Shown piece by piece: positions 32,537 to 41,423 of a DNA stretch of 64,000 nucleotides. This stretch comes from Streptomyces clavifer (lineage in GTDB: Bacteria > Actinomycetota > Actinomycetes > Streptomycetales > Streptomycetaceae). The notes under the pieces were generated by a model. The model searched no databases, had not been told where the DNA came from, and was given only the letters and a program-made list of their open reading frames with translations. Position 1 is the first letter of the stretch. Each line of letters opens with the position of its first letter. Location of the stretch: positions 930,001 to 994,000 of the forward strand of contig BMWJ01000001.1 of NCBI GenBank assembly GCA_014651175.1. Reading direction: 5' to 3'. The translations under genes were made by a program, and so were the position numbers.

Positions 32537-33202
32537 CTATCGGTCCGCGGCGGGCGCCATCGAAGCGCTCAGCCCCGCGGTGTACGGCCCCACACCCAGC
32601 GCCAGCGCCTCCCGCAGATCGTCACCCGTGTCCACGTCCCTGCGGACCGAGTCGAGACCGGGAGCCGTGATCTCCACCGCGCCCGACGCGAGATGCCCGG
32701 CACGGGACGGCCCGCCGAAAACCGGCCGCAATTCCGTACCCGGCGCCGCCGAAAGGAAAGTGGTGCCGATTCCCTGTGCGTCGGAGACGAATGCGCGAGG
32801 GAATGCGGAGGAGAAATCGAGCACGCGCGCCAATTCCTCCGGGCGCAGCGCCGGGAGATCCGCGTTGAGAGCGGCCACCGCGGCGCCGGGACGACGGGCG
32901 CGCACCGAGCGGACGCCGTGCTCCAGAGCCGCGTTGAGCCCGGCGGCCGGCGCGTCCGCCACCGTGCGCGCACCGAGCGCGGCCAGCGCCGCACCGGCCG
33001 CCGGGTCGTCCGTGACGACCACCACATCCCGCACCGCCCGGCAGCACAGGGCGGCGGACACCGTGTCCTGGGCGAACGCCAGGGCGAGTCGCGGACGCAG
33101 ATCCTCGCCCGCCGCCCGCCCCAACCTGCTCTTGGCCCGTGCGAGCGGTTTCAGCGGGACGACCAGGGACCAGGAACCGGTCGGGTCGGTGTTCGTGGCG
33201 AT
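32537..33202 (-). CDS. cofC: Phosphoenolpyruvate/2-phospholactate guanylyltransferase (F420 biosynthesis)
   Basis: A 221-residue nucleotidyltransferase that makes the guanylylated precursor joined to Fo in coenzyme F420. The diagnostic N-terminal V-P-L-K-P-L-A-R-A-K-S-R-L is encoded upstream of the first conventional start (TTG 33124), so that start is too late. The frame opens after a TAA with no ATG, GTG or TTG before the motif; GGAGG precedes an ATC at 33202 by 5 nt, giving I/M-A-T-N-T-D-P-T-G. I take this AUC as the likely start. Later motifs V-V-V-T-D-D and A-L-N-A-D-L-P-A-L are intact. A mutation or sequencing error at the start is the alternative. Confidence 0.8.
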   Translation of the reverse strand: MATNTDPTGSWSLVVPLKPLARAKSRLGRAAGEDLRPRLALAFAQDTVSAALCCRAVRDVVVVTDDPAAGAALAALGARTVADAPAAGLNAALEHGVRSVRARRPGAAVAALNADLPALRPEELARVLDFSSAFPRAFVSDAQGIGTTFLSAAPGTELRPVFGGPSRAGHLASGAVEITAPGLDSVRRDVDTGDDLREALALGVGPYTAGLSASMAPAADR

Positions 33203-33368
33203 CTCCCCCTCCGTACGCGTCAGGACTTATTCTCGCCTGCCGGTGCGACAACCCGGAGGTCCGCCCCCGCACGTGAGGCGTACGGTGTTCTCCACACAGC
33301 AGGGCCTGGGGGCGCGAGATCGCCGCGGTAAGCCGGGCAGAGGTCAGTTCCTAGAGAAAGGCATCCGA

Positions 33369-34121
33369 GTGTCCCGCCGTAGAATCGGCTTCTGGTACCG
33401 GCTGGCGGCCGTCATCGCAAAACCCCCCCTGGTGGTTCTGTTCAAGCGCGACTGGCGCGGAATGGAGCACATTCCCGCCGACGGCGGATTCATCACCGCG
33501 GTCAATCACAACTCGTATCTGGACCCGCTTTCGTATGGGCACTTCCAGTACAACACCGGCCGTGTCCCGCGGCTCCTCGCGAAGGCCGGACTGTTCAGGA
33601 CGCCCTTCGTCGGAATGATCCTCCGCGGCACGGGACAGATCCCCGTCTACCGCGAGACGACCAATGCGCTGGACGCTTTCCGCGCCGCCGTCGCCGCCAT
33701 CGAGCGGGGTGAATGCGTCGCCTTCTACCCGGAGGGCACCCTGACCCGCGACCCCGACATGTGGCCGATGGCCGGCAAGACCGGCGCCGCCCGTGTCGCG
33801 CTGTTGACCAAGGCGCCCGTCATTCCCGTCGCGCAGTGGGGCGCCAACCTCGCGATGCCGCCGTACGCCAGGGAGGAGAAGCTCCGGCTGTTCCCCCGCA
33901 AGACCCTCCAGGTGCAGGCGGGACCCCCGGTCGACCTCTCCCGTTTCCACGGGATCGAGCCGACGCCCGAGGTGCTGCGCGAGGCGACCGAGGTCATCAT
34001 GGCCGCGATCACCGCCCAGCTGGAAGAGGTACGCGGCGAGAAGGCACCCGTGGCGCTCTACGATCACCGCAAGGCCCGTGCTGAACAGCGGCGCAAGGCA
34101 GAGGGAAAGGGACCCACGTGA
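33369..34121 (+). CDS. plsC: 1-acyl-sn-glycerol-3-phosphate acyltransferase
   Basis: A 250-residue acyltransferase with H47-x4-D52 in N-H-N-S-Y-L-D, a substrate-binding F-Y-P-E-G-T and a short N-terminal hydrophobic segment. It adds the second acyl chain to make phosphatidic acid. I start at GTG 33369 (S-R-R-R-I-G-F-W-Y); the frame upstream overlaps cofC antisense. It overlaps gpsA by GTGA, linking glycerol-3-phosphate supply with its acylation. Confidence 0.92.
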   Translation: MSRRRIGFWYRLAAVIAKPPLVVLFKRDWRGMEHIPADGGFITAVNHNSYLDPLSYGHFQYNTGRVPRLLAKAGLFRTPFVGMILRGTGQIPVYRETTNALDAFRAAVAAIERGECVAFYPEGTLTRDPDMWPMAGKTGAARVALLTKAPVIPVAQWGANLAMPPYAREEKLRLFPRKTLQVQAGPPVDLSRFHGIEPTPEVLREATEVIMAAITAQLEEVRGEKAPVALYDHRKARAEQRRKAEGKGPT

Positions 34122-35128
34122 CGCACCCCGCAAAAGCGGCCGTCTTCGGAACCGGCTCATGGGGTACGGCATTCGCCATGATCCTCGGTGACGCCGGATG
34201 CGAGGTCACCCTCTGGGGCCGCCGCTCCGAGGTCGCCGACGCCATCAACACGACCCGTACCAACCCGGACTACCTGCCGGGAATTGAGCTTCCGGACTCC
34301 GTCCGGGCCACCACCGACGCCGCCGAGGCGCTGCGCGGTGCCGACTTCGCGGTCCTGGCCGTGCCCTCGCAGACGTTGCGCGCCAACCTCGCGGACTGGG
34401 CACCTCACCTGGAGTCCCGCACCGTGCTCGTCTCCCCGATGAAGGGCGTCGAACTCGGCACGGCCAAGCGGATGAGCGAGGTCATCCAGGACGTCACCGG
34501 GGTCGCCCCGGACCGCATCGCCGTCGTCACCGGTCCCAACCTGGCCAAGGAGATCGCCGAGCGGCGCCCCGCCGCGGCCGTCGTGGCCTGCTCGGACGAG
34601 TCCGTGGCGCAGCGCCTCCAGGCCGCCTGCCACACCCCGTACTTCCGGCCCTACACCAACACCGACGTGGTCGGCTGCGAACTCGGCGGCGCCGTCAAGA
34701 ACGTCATCGGCCTCGCCGTGGGCATCGCCGACGGCATGGGCCTCGGCGACAACACCAAGGGCTCGCTCATCACCCGCGGCCTCGCCGAGACCACCCGCCT
34801 GGGCGTCGCCATGGGCGCCGACCCGCTGACCTTCTCCGGACTCGCCGGTCTAGGCGACCTGGTGGCGACCTGCTCGTCCCCGCTGTCGCGCAACCACACC
34901 TTCGGCACCAACCTCGGCCGCGGGATGACGCTCCAGGAGACCGTCGCCGTCACCAAGCAGACCGCCGAGGGCGTCAAGTCCTGCGAATCCGTGCTGGATC
35001 TGGCGCGCAGGCACGGCGTCGACATGCCCCTCACCGAGACCGTCGTCGGCATCGTCCACGAGGGCAAGCCGCCGATGGTCGCGCTCAAGGAACTGATGGC
35101 GCGCAGCGCCAAGCCCGAGCGGCGCTGA
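34118..35128 (+). CDS. gpsA: NAD(P)-dependent glycerol-3-phosphate dehydrogenase
   Basis: A 336-residue enzyme: N-terminal Rossmann G-T-G-S-W-G-T-A, the central T-G-P-N-L-A-K-E-I motif and the catalytic E-L-G-G-A-V-K-N-V-I. It reduces dihydroxyacetone phosphate for phospholipid synthesis. GTG 34118 overlaps the plsC stop. It ends 34 bp before ddl. Confidence 0.97.
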   Translation: MTHPAKAAVFGTGSWGTAFAMILGDAGCEVTLWGRRSEVADAINTTRTNPDYLPGIELPDSVRATTDAAEALRGADFAVLAVPSQTLRANLADWAPHLESRTVLVSPMKGVELGTAKRMSEVIQDVTGVAPDRIAVVTGPNLAKEIAERRPAAAVVACSDESVAQRLQAACHTPYFRPYTNTDVVGCELGGAVKNVIGLAVGIADGMGLGDNTKGSLITRGLAETTRLGVAMGADPLTFSGLAGLGDLVATCSSPLSRNHTFGTNLGRGMTLQETVAVTKQTAEGVKSCESVLDLARRHGVDMPLTETVVGIVHEGKPPMVALKELMARSAKPERR

Positions 35129-35162
35129 CTCCGCCCTTACCAGCAGGTACGCTCGTCGCGAT

Positions 35163-36332
35163 ATGAGCAGCCAGAACCTCCCCCAGAGCCCTGAGAGCGC
35201 CGTGAGCCCCGAGCAGCGCCGCAAGCCGCGCGTGGCGGTCGTGTTCGGCGGCCGGAGCTCCGAACACGGAATCTCGGTCGTCACCGCCGGTGCCGTGATG
35301 AGCGCCATCGACCGGACGAAGTACGACGTCCTGCCGATCGGCATCACCACGGACGGCCGTTGGGCCCTCACGGCCGACGATCCGGCCCGCATGGCCATCG
35401 CGGACCGCCGGGTACCGAACGTGGACCAGCTGGCCGACTCCGCAGGAGCCGTGGCGCTCTCCGTGGACCCCGGCAACCGCGAGGTCGTGTACAGCGAACC
35501 GGGCGCGGTTCCCACGGTGCTCGGCGAGGTCGACGTCGTCTTCCCCGTGCTGCACGGCCCGTACGGCGAGGACGGCACGCTCCAGGGATTCCTGGAGCTG
35601 TCCGGTGTGCCGTACGTCGGCGCCGGCGTCCTCGCCTCGGCGGTCGGCCAGGACAAGGAGTACATGAAGCGGGTGTTCATCTCCTTCGGGCTGCCGGTCG
35701 GCCCGTACGAGGTCGTCCGTCCCCGTGAATGGGAGTCGGACCGCCCCGCCGCCCGTAAGCGCATCATGGAGTTCGCGGCCGAACACGGCTGGCCGCTCTT
35801 CGTGAAGCCCGCCCGGGGTGGCTCCTCCGTCGGCATCACCAAGGTCGACGACGCCGCCGGACTCGACGAGGCGATCGAGGAGGCCCGCAGGCACGACCCG
35901 AAGTTCCTCGTGGAGTCCCTGCTGCGCGGCCGCGAGATCGAGTGCGGTGTCCTGGAGTTCGAGCACGGTCCGCGCGCCAGCGTGCCCGCCGAGATCCCGC
36001 CGGTCACCGCGCACGACTTCTACGACTTCGAGGCCAAGTACATCGACTCGGCGGCCGGCCTGGTGCCCGCGCCGCTCACCGAGGAGCAGACCGCCGAGGT
36101 CCAGCGCCTCGCCGTCGAGGCCTTCGAGGCCACCTCCTGCGAGGGCCTGGTGCGCGCCGACTTCTTCCTCACCGAGGACGGCACGTTCGTCATCAACGAG
36201 ATCAACACCATGCCCGGCTTCACGCCCATCTCGATGTACCCGCGCATGTGGCAGGAGAGCGGCATGAGCTACCAGGAGCTGGTGGACCGGCTCATCCAGG
36301 CGGCTCTCGGCCGCTCCACCGGGCTCCGCTGA
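35163..36332 (+). CDS. ddl: D-alanine--D-alanine ligase
   Basis: A 389-residue ATP-grasp ligase: N-terminal F-G-G-R-S-S-E-H, central K-P-A-R-G-G-S-S-V-G, E-A-K-Y with the Tyr that favours D-Ala in the second site, and C-terminal N-E-I-N-T-M-P-G-F. It should make the normal D-Ala-D-Ala dipeptide; the VanA-type lactate-specific features are absent. TACGCT at 35149-35154 may be a -10 close to ATG 35163, so little or no leader is expected. Confidence 0.96.
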   Translation: MSSQNLPQSPESAVSPEQRRKPRVAVVFGGRSSEHGISVVTAGAVMSAIDRTKYDVLPIGITTDGRWALTADDPARMAIADRRVPNVDQLADSAGAVALSVDPGNREVVYSEPGAVPTVLGEVDVVFPVLHGPYGEDGTLQGFLELSGVPYVGAGVLASAVGQDKEYMKRVFISFGLPVGPYEVVRPREWESDRPAARKRIMEFAAEHGWPLFVKPARGGSSVGITKVDDAAGLDEAIEEARRHDPKFLVESLLRGREIECGVLEFEHGPRASVPAEIPPVTAHDFYDFEAKYIDSAAGLVPAPLTEEQTAEVQRLAVEAFEATSCEGLVRADFFLTEDGTFVINEINTMPGFTPISMYPRMWQESGMSYQELVDRLIQAALGRSTGLR

Positions 36333-36343
36333 CCCGGACTCCC

Positions 36344-36379
36344 GTGCCCCTCTCCCCGCACACCGGCGGGGAGAGGCAC
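36344..36379. terminator. Hairpin between ddl and the convergent lipoprotein gene
   Basis: GTGCCCCTCTCCCCGC (36344-36359) pairs with GCGGGGAGAGGCAC (36366-36379) with a two-C bulge. Confidence 0.6.
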
Positions 36380-36867
36380 TAGAGACTCTCGGGAATCGTC
36401 TTTCCGACGGGTACGGCGAACGCGGACAGCGGAGTGATGTCATGGGCGTACTCCACCCCGAGCGTCACCTCGACATACGCCTTGCGGTACGTGGTCGTGA
36501 ACCGCGGACCGGCGCCATCCCGCTGCTCCAGCAGCCAGTTGACGCCGTCCGCGTCGATCCCCTTGGACTGGGCATCGTCCATCTTCGCGGGCCGGGGGAC
36601 GCCGCAGCGCAGTACGATCGCCCCGTCCCCCCAGCCGGCTGTCAGCACCGAATCCGGTCCGGGATCACTCCGTTCCAGACCAGTGATGGTCTTCGGCAGC
36701 TCCTTGTGCAGCTCCCCGCAGTACGCGGCGGCCTCCGACGACGGTGTGGGAACCGTGACCGAGGGCTGCGCACCGGCGAGGGAGCAGCCCGCCGCGGTCA
36801 GGGCGACCAGGGCGGCGGACGGACCGAGAAGTGCGGAGCGGCGGGACCGGGGGCGGGTGTGCGTCAC
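36379..36867 (-). CDS. DUF3515 lipoprotein
   Basis: A 162-residue predicted lipoprotein: basic N-terminus, hydrophobic stretch and lipobox L-T-A-A-G-C with Cys28, followed by a small globular domain with two further cysteines (A-Y-C-G-E-L and L-R-C-G-V). This matches the actinobacterial DUF3515 family often found next to ddl and thiL. GTG 36867 is the start. It is anchored outside the membrane; the role is unknown. Confidence 0.85.
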   Translation of the reverse strand: MTHTRPRSRRSALLGPSAALVALTAAGCSLAGAQPSVTVPTPSSEAAAYCGELHKELPKTITGLERSDPGPDSVLTAGWGDGAIVLRCGVPRPAKMDDAQSKGIDADGVNWLLEQRDGAGPRFTTTYRKAYVEVTLGVEYAHDITPLSAFAVPVGKTIPESL

Positions 36868-36887
36868 CGGACCAGCGTAGACGGGGG

Positions 36888-37121
36888 TCAGAGGTGAACG
36901 ACCGGGCAGGTCAGGGTCCGTGTGATGCCGTCCACCTGCTGGACCTTGGCGACCACCATGCGGCCGAGCGCGTCGACCGTGTCGGCCTGCGCGCGCACGA
37001 TCACGTCGTAGGGGCCTGTGACGTCCTCTGCCTGGATGACTCCCGGAAGCTTGGCGATGGTCTCGGCGACGATCGACGCCTTGCCCACCTCGGTCTGGAT
37101 AAGGATGTACGCCTGTACCAC
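36888..37121 (-). CDS. Stand-alone Lrp/AsnC ligand-binding (RAM) domain protein
   Basis: A 77-residue protein consisting only of the AsnC-type regulatory domain (V-Q-A-Y-I-L-I-Q-T-E-V-G, G-P-Y-D-V-I-V-R-A, G-I-T-R-T-L-T-C-P-V). It has no DNA-binding helix, so it may sense amino acids or modify full-length Lrp proteins. GTG 37121 is preceded by GGAGG. It is 20 bp upstream of the DUF3515 gene and likely cotranscribed with it. Confidence 0.9.
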   Translation of the reverse strand: MVQAYILIQTEVGKASIVAETIAKLPGVIQAEDVTGPYDVIVRAQADTVDALGRMVVAKVQQVDGITRTLTCPVVHL

Positions 37122-37440
37122 GGAACCTCCAGGGCGGCCACGAGGATCATGTGGGGGAAAGGGACGCCACGTTATCGCGTCGCCGAGGGCCGCGGGGAGA
37201 CCTGCGGGCCGGTTGACGCCCCAGCGTGGCGCTCGCACCACAGAAGTTGACGTATCTCTTGACGGTACCGACAGCAGTGAGGGCTCGCGACCGCAAGCCC
37301 GCCGGAGCGGAAGAGGGACAGCGATGCCCGTACGTCCCGGGGCTGCCGGCTCCCGTCGTCGGCCTGTCGGCGGTCCGGACCTCCGGCCGCTGAAGCAGCC
37401 CGGACAGGTGTCCGGTGCGATAAATGAGAGGTGAGACTCG
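37122..37440. other. Divergent region before thiL with possible 36-codon leader ORF
   Basis: About 320 bp. It contains an ORF of 36 codons (37324-37434) with AGAGGGA upstream, ending 6 nt before thiL, but its third-position GC bias is weak (~69%). No CTGAGA or other thiamine-riboswitch core sequence is visible. TTGACG occurs at 37248 and 37259 and could be -35 elements. Confidence 0.45.
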
Positions 37441-38412
37441 GTGAAGGGAACCGTGGGCGAGTTGGGGGAGTTCGGGCTCATCAGAGAGCTCACTTCCCGG
37501 CTCACCACCACTCCGGCGGTACGGCTGGGACCCGGCGACGACGCCGCGGTCGTGGCCGCTCCCGACCGCAGGGTCGTGGCCAGTACGGACATCCTGCTGG
37601 AAGGGCGGCACTTCCGCCGCGACTGGTCGACGGCGTACGACGTCGGCCGCAAGGCGGCGGCACAGAACCTGGCCGACATCGCGGCCATGGGCGCCGTGCC
37701 CACCGCGCTGCTCCTCGGACTCGTCGTACCCGCCGACCTCCCGGTCACCTGGGCCGCCGAGCTGATGGACGGGCTGCGTGACGAGTGCCAGGTCGCCGGT
37801 GCGGCGGTCGTCGGCGGTGACGTGGTCGGCGGCGACACCATCACCGTGGCGATCACCGCGCTCGGTGACCTGCGCAACCACGAACCCGTCACCCGGGGCG
37901 GCGCTCGGCCCGGTGACGTCGTGGCCGTCACGGGCTGGCTCGGCTGGTCCGCCGCCGGGTTCGCCGTGCTCTCCCGCGGATTCCGCTCGCCCCGTGCCTT
38001 CGTGGAGGCACACCGGCGCCCCGAACCGCCGTACCACGCGGGCCCCGCGGCGGCCGGACTCGGTGCCACGGCCATGACCGACGTCAGTGACGGGCTCGTC
38101 GCCGACCTCGGGCACATCGCCGACGCCAGCCAGGTCCGGATCGATCTGCGCTCCGGACTCATCGACATCCCCTCGCAGATGTCCGACATCGGGCAGGCCG
38201 TCGGCGTCGACCCGCTGCAGTGGGTGCTCACCGGGGGAGAGGACCACGCGATCGTGGCCACGTTCCCGCCGGACGTGAAGCTCCCGGCCCGCTGGAAGGT
38301 GATCGGCGAAGTCCTCAACCCCTCCGCGCTGCCCCAGGTCACCGTCGACGGGGCGCCCTGGACGAGCAAGGGCGGCTGGGACCATTTCGGGTCCATCGAG
38401 GACGCCCAGTAG
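37441..38412 (+). CDS. thiL: Thiamine-monophosphate kinase
   Basis: A 323-residue PurM-like kinase: L-G-P-G-D-D-A-A-V near the N-terminus, the second motif in [10 protein letters not shown] and [12 protein letters not shown]. It makes thiamine diphosphate. GTG 37441 is preceded by GAGAGGTGAG. Its TAG stop (38410-38412) is also the start of thiD's -10-like TAGATT. Confidence 0.96.
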   Translation: MKGTVGELGEFGLIRELTSRLTTTPAVRLGPGDDAAVVAAPDRRVVASTDILLEGRHFRRDWSTAYDVGRKAAAQNLADIAAMGAVPTALLLGLVVPADLPVTWAAELMDGLRDECQVAGAAVVGGDVVGGDTITVAITALGDLRNHEPVTRGGARPGDVVAVTGWLGWSAAGFAVLSRGFRSPRAFVEAHRRPEPPYHAGPAAAGLGATAMTDVSDGLVADLGHIADASQVRIDLRSGLIDIPSQMSDIGQAVGVDPLQWVLTGGEDHAIVATFPPDVKLPARWKVIGEVLNPSALPQVTVDGAPWTSKGGWDHFGSIEDAQ

Positions 38413-38422
38413 ATTCCGGGGC
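38410..38422 (+). promoter_or_regulatory. Leaderless -10 of thiD overlapping the thiL stop
   Basis: TAGATT (38410-38415) fits TANNNT and lies 7 nt before ATG 38423; its first three bases are the thiL stop. There is no ribosome-binding site for thiD. Confidence 0.5.
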
Positions 38423-39229
38423 ATGACCGCACCCCTCGCCGTACCGCCCCGCGTGCTCACCGTCGCCGGATCCGATTCCGGCGGCGGTGCCGGCATCCAG
38501 GCCGACCTCAAGACGATGCTGGCGCTCGGCACCCACGGAATGAGCGTGCTGACCGCGGTGACCGCGCAGAACTCACTGGGCGTGCAGGGCGCGTGGGAGC
38601 TCCCCGCCGAAGCCGTACGCGCCCAGTACCGCAGCGTCGTCGACGACATAGGCGTTCAGGCCGTGAAGACCGGAATGCTGGCATCGGCCGTACTCGTGGA
38701 CACCGTCGCCGGACTCCTCGCGGAGACGGACGCACCCGTCGTCGTCGATCCCGTCGGGATCTCCAAGCACGGGGACGCCCTGCTGGCCGCCGAGGCCCTC
38801 GACTCCGTACGCGAACGACTGCTGCCCGTCGCGACGGTGGCCACCCCGAACCTCGACGAGGTGACCCAGCTCACCGGTCTCACGGTCACCGACGAGCCGG
38901 GCATGCGGCGGGCCGCCGCCGCGATGCTCTCCTACGGGCCGCGGTGGGTGGTCGTCAAGGGCGGTCATCTGCCGGGCGAGGCCGTGGACCTGCTGACGGA
39001 CGGCAGCGAGGAACACTGGCTGCGCGCCCCGAGGCACGACAACCGGCACACCCACGGCACGGGCTGCACCCTGGCTTCAGCGATCGCCTGCGGACTCGCC
39101 CGCGGCCAGGACGTGCCGACGGCGGTGCGGGCGGCGAAGGACTACGTCACCGGTGCCATCGCGGCGGGATTCGCACTGGGCGGCGGCATAGGCCCCGTCG
39201 ACCACGGCTGGGCGTCCCGCACCCGCTGA
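38423..39229 (+). CDS. thiD: Hydroxymethylpyrimidine/phosphomethylpyrimidine kinase
   Basis: A 268-residue ribokinase-like enzyme that phosphorylates HMP twice for thiamine assembly. It shows [11 protein letters not shown] at the N-terminus, D-P-V near the middle and the C-terminal anion hole T-H-G-T-G-C-T. ATG 38423 lies 10 bp after thiL, possibly with its own leaderless promoter. A bidirectional terminator follows. Confidence 0.96.
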   Translation: MTAPLAVPPRVLTVAGSDSGGGAGIQADLKTMLALGTHGMSVLTAVTAQNSLGVQGAWELPAEAVRAQYRSVVDDIGVQAVKTGMLASAVLVDTVAGLLAETDAPVVVDPVGISKHGDALLAAEALDSVRERLLPVATVATPNLDEVTQLTGLTVTDEPGMRRAAAAMLSYGPRWVVVKGGHLPGEAVDLLTDGSEEHWLRAPRHDNRHTHGTGCTLASAIACGLARGQDVPTAVRAAKDYVTGAIAAGFALGGGIGPVDHGWASRTR

Positions 39230-39245
39230 CCGCACAGGGCACAGC

Positions 39246-39279
39246 AAAAAGCCGGTCCACCGAGGTGGACCGGCTTTTT
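39246..39279. terminator. Bidirectional intrinsic terminator between thiD and rpmB
   Basis: AAAAAGCCGGTCCACC (39246-39261) and GGTGGACCGGCTTTTT (39264-39279): a stem flanked by A and T runs, so a classical U-tract terminator in both directions. Confidence 0.92.
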
Positions 39280-39311
39280 GGGCAACCGGAAGGCTGCGCT
39301 ACGACGAGACG

Positions 39312-39497
39312 TCAGCGCGCGACCTTGCCGGCCTTGATGCACGAGGTGCAGACGTTGAGCCGCTTCGGCGTCCGACCGACCACGGCACGCACGCGCTGGA
39401 TGTTGGGATTCCAGCGACGGGACGTACGGCGGTGCGAGTGCGAAATGCTGTTGCCGAAGCTCGGCCCCTTGCCGCAAACGTCGCAGTTGGCAGCCAC
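39312..39497 (-). CDS. rpmB: 50S ribosomal protein L28
   Basis: 61 residues, [10 protein letters not shown] to [12 protein letters not shown]. Two CxxC pairs make it the zinc-binding form, not the zinc-free form induced on zinc starvation. It is monocistronic and ends at the shared terminator. Confidence 0.97.
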   Translation of the reverse strand: MAANCDVCGKGPSFGNSISHSHRRTSRRWNPNIQRVRAVVGRTPKRLNVCTSCIKAGKVAR

Positions 39498-39751
39498 GGG
39501 TCACTCCAAAGACTTCAGATGCACTTACAGTGAATTCCGGCGCGCCGGAATCATTTTACTGAAGTGGCGGTACCGGAGGAATGGCCCGACTCTCGCCGGG
39601 CAACCGAAGCAGCATACAACGCCTGCGTCGGGGATACGAAACTACCACGGTTGGCCGGGCCGCCGGCCCCGCCCCTGTCCCCGCCCGGGGCACCGCGCGA
39701 GGACTACTCTGCGGTGCAGCCAGCCCCCGGCCGCCCCAAGGAGGACCCACG

Positions 39752-41374
39752 GTGCCGCAGTCCCCCGACGCCCTGGACGCCGTCGCGGTGCGCACCTGGT
39801 GCTCACTGGCGCTGGAGGCCCTGGGACGCGAGCGCGAGGCGATCGACGCGATCAACGTCTATCCCGTCGCGGACGGGGACACCGGCACCAACCTCTACCT
39901 GACCGTGGAATCGGCGGCGGCGGCCGTCGAAGCCGTCTTCGAGGCCCACGCGACCGGTTCCACCGTGCCGGCCCCCGCCGACGCCGTACGCGCCATGGCG
40001 CACGGCGCCCTGATCGGCGCCCGCGGGAACTCCGGCACCATCCTGGCCCAACTGCTGCGCGGCATGGCGGGCGTACTGGCCGAGGCCGGTGACGCGGATC
40101 ACCTGCGCACCGCCCTCGCCGAGGCCGCCGCCGCCGCCCGGCTGGCCGTGGCCCACCCCGTCGAGGGCACGGTGCTGACCGTCGCCACCGCGGCCGCCGA
40201 GGCCGCCGGGGGCACCGAGGCCGGCGCCGGCCTCACCGCCGTGCTCGACGCCGCCTGTGAGGGGGCGCGCGCGGCCCTGGCCGCGACGCCCGGCCAGCTC
40301 GCCGTCCTCGGCCGCGCGGGCGTCGTGGACGCGGGCGGACAAGGGCTCGTGACCGTGCTCGGGGCGCTGCTGGAAGCGGTCGGCGGACAGGCCCCGCCGC
40401 GCACCCCGCAGCCGGCCCCCGACACCCTGCCCAGGACCGGCGACTGCGCCCCGGAGGGCCCGGACGACGGTCCCGCCTTCGAGGTGATCTACCTGCTGGA
40501 GGCCCGCGACGAGGCCGTCGGCCGGCTGCGGAGCCGGCTGGACGCGCTGGGCGACTCCCTCGTCGTGGTCGGCGGCGACGGCCTGTGGAACGTCCACGTC
40601 CACGTCGACGACGCCGGGGCGGCCGTGGAGGCCGGGGTCGAGGCAGGCCGGCCCTACCGGATCCGGATCACCCACTTCGCCGCCGACCGCGTCCGGGCGC
40701 GCCGGGAGCCCGCCCAGCGCGCCGTCGTCGTGGTGGTCCCCGGCGACGGGCTCTCCGTCCTCTGCACGGAGGCCGGCGCGACCACCGTGCTGGCCCGCCC
40801 CGGGGAGCCGCCCGCCAGCGGCGAACTGGTCGACGCGATCCGCCGGGCCCACGCCCGCGAGGTGGTCCTCCTGCCCAACGACGCGGACCTGCGCCACACC
40901 GCCGCCGCGGCCGCCGAGCAGGCCAGGGCGGAAGGCGTCCGCGTCGCCCTCGTGCCCACCCGCGCCGCGGTCCAGGGCATCGCCGCGCTGGCCGTCCACG
41001 AACCGGACCGCAGCTTCGACGAGGACGTGGTCGCGATGACCGCGGCGGCCGGCGCCACCCGGTACGCCGAACTGGCCGTCGCCGAACGCCAGTCCTGGAC
41101 CATGGCCGGCATCTGCCAGGCCGGCGACATCCTGGGTCTGATCGACGGGGACGTCGCCGTCATCGGCGAGGAGGTCCCCGGCACCGCCCGTACGGTCCTG
41201 GACCGGATGCTGTCGGCGGGCGGCGAGCTCGTCACCCTGGTCCTGGGCGAGGACGTCCCCGACGCCCTGGCCGACGCACTGCGGGAACACGTCAGGGAGG
41301 GACACCCGGCCGTCGACACCGTCGTCTACCGGGGCGGCCACCAGGCGGCGCCCCTGCTGATCGGCGTCGAGTAG
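39752..41374 (+). CDS. DAK2-domain (DhaL/FakA-like) kinase
   Basis: A 540-residue protein. The N-terminal ~200 residues are a DhaL/DAK2 ATP-binding domain with the metal-binding N-V-Y-P-V-A-D-G-D-T-G-T-N (residues 35-47) and a later G-A-R-G-N-S-G. The remainder resembles the middle and C-terminal domains of fatty acid kinase FakA, which works with a DegV-type lipid-binding protein; none is encoded here. GTG 39752 follows AAGGAGG; the frame open to 39581 is not coding. It is 49 bp upstream of recG. Confidence 0.88.
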   Translation: MPQSPDALDAVAVRTWCSLALEALGREREAIDAINVYPVADGDTGTNLYLTVESAAAAVEAVFEAHATGSTVPAPADAVRAMAHGALIGARGNSGTILAQLLRGMAGVLAEAGDADHLRTALAEAAAAARLAVAHPVEGTVLTVATAAAEAAGGTEAGAGLTAVLDAACEGARAALAATPGQLAVLGRAGVVDAGGQGLVTVLGALLEAVGGQAPPRTPQPAPDTLPRTGDCAPEGPDDGPAFEVIYLLEARDEAVGRLRSRLDALGDSLVVVGGDGLWNVHVHVDDAGAAVEAGVEAGRPYRIRITHFAADRVRARREPAQRAVVVVVPGDGLSVLCTEAGATTVLARPGEPPASGELVDAIRRAHAREVVLLPNDADLRHTAAAAAEQARAEGVRVALVPTRAAVQGIAALAVHEPDRSFDEDVVAMTAAAGATRYAELAVAERQSWTMAGICQAGDILGLIDGDVAVIGEEVPGTARTVLDRMLSAGGELVTLVLGEDVPDALADALREHVREGHPAVDTVVYRGGHQAAPLLIGVE

Positions 41375-41423
41375 CCGGTGCCCGGTGCGGCGCCCTTCGG
41401 CGGTGTCAGTGCAGTGGTGTGCA

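Noticed and set aside
37122-37440. Thiamine (TPP) riboswitch before thiL
   Set aside because: No CTGAGA core or other thi-box element was found; only a weak 36-codon ORF.
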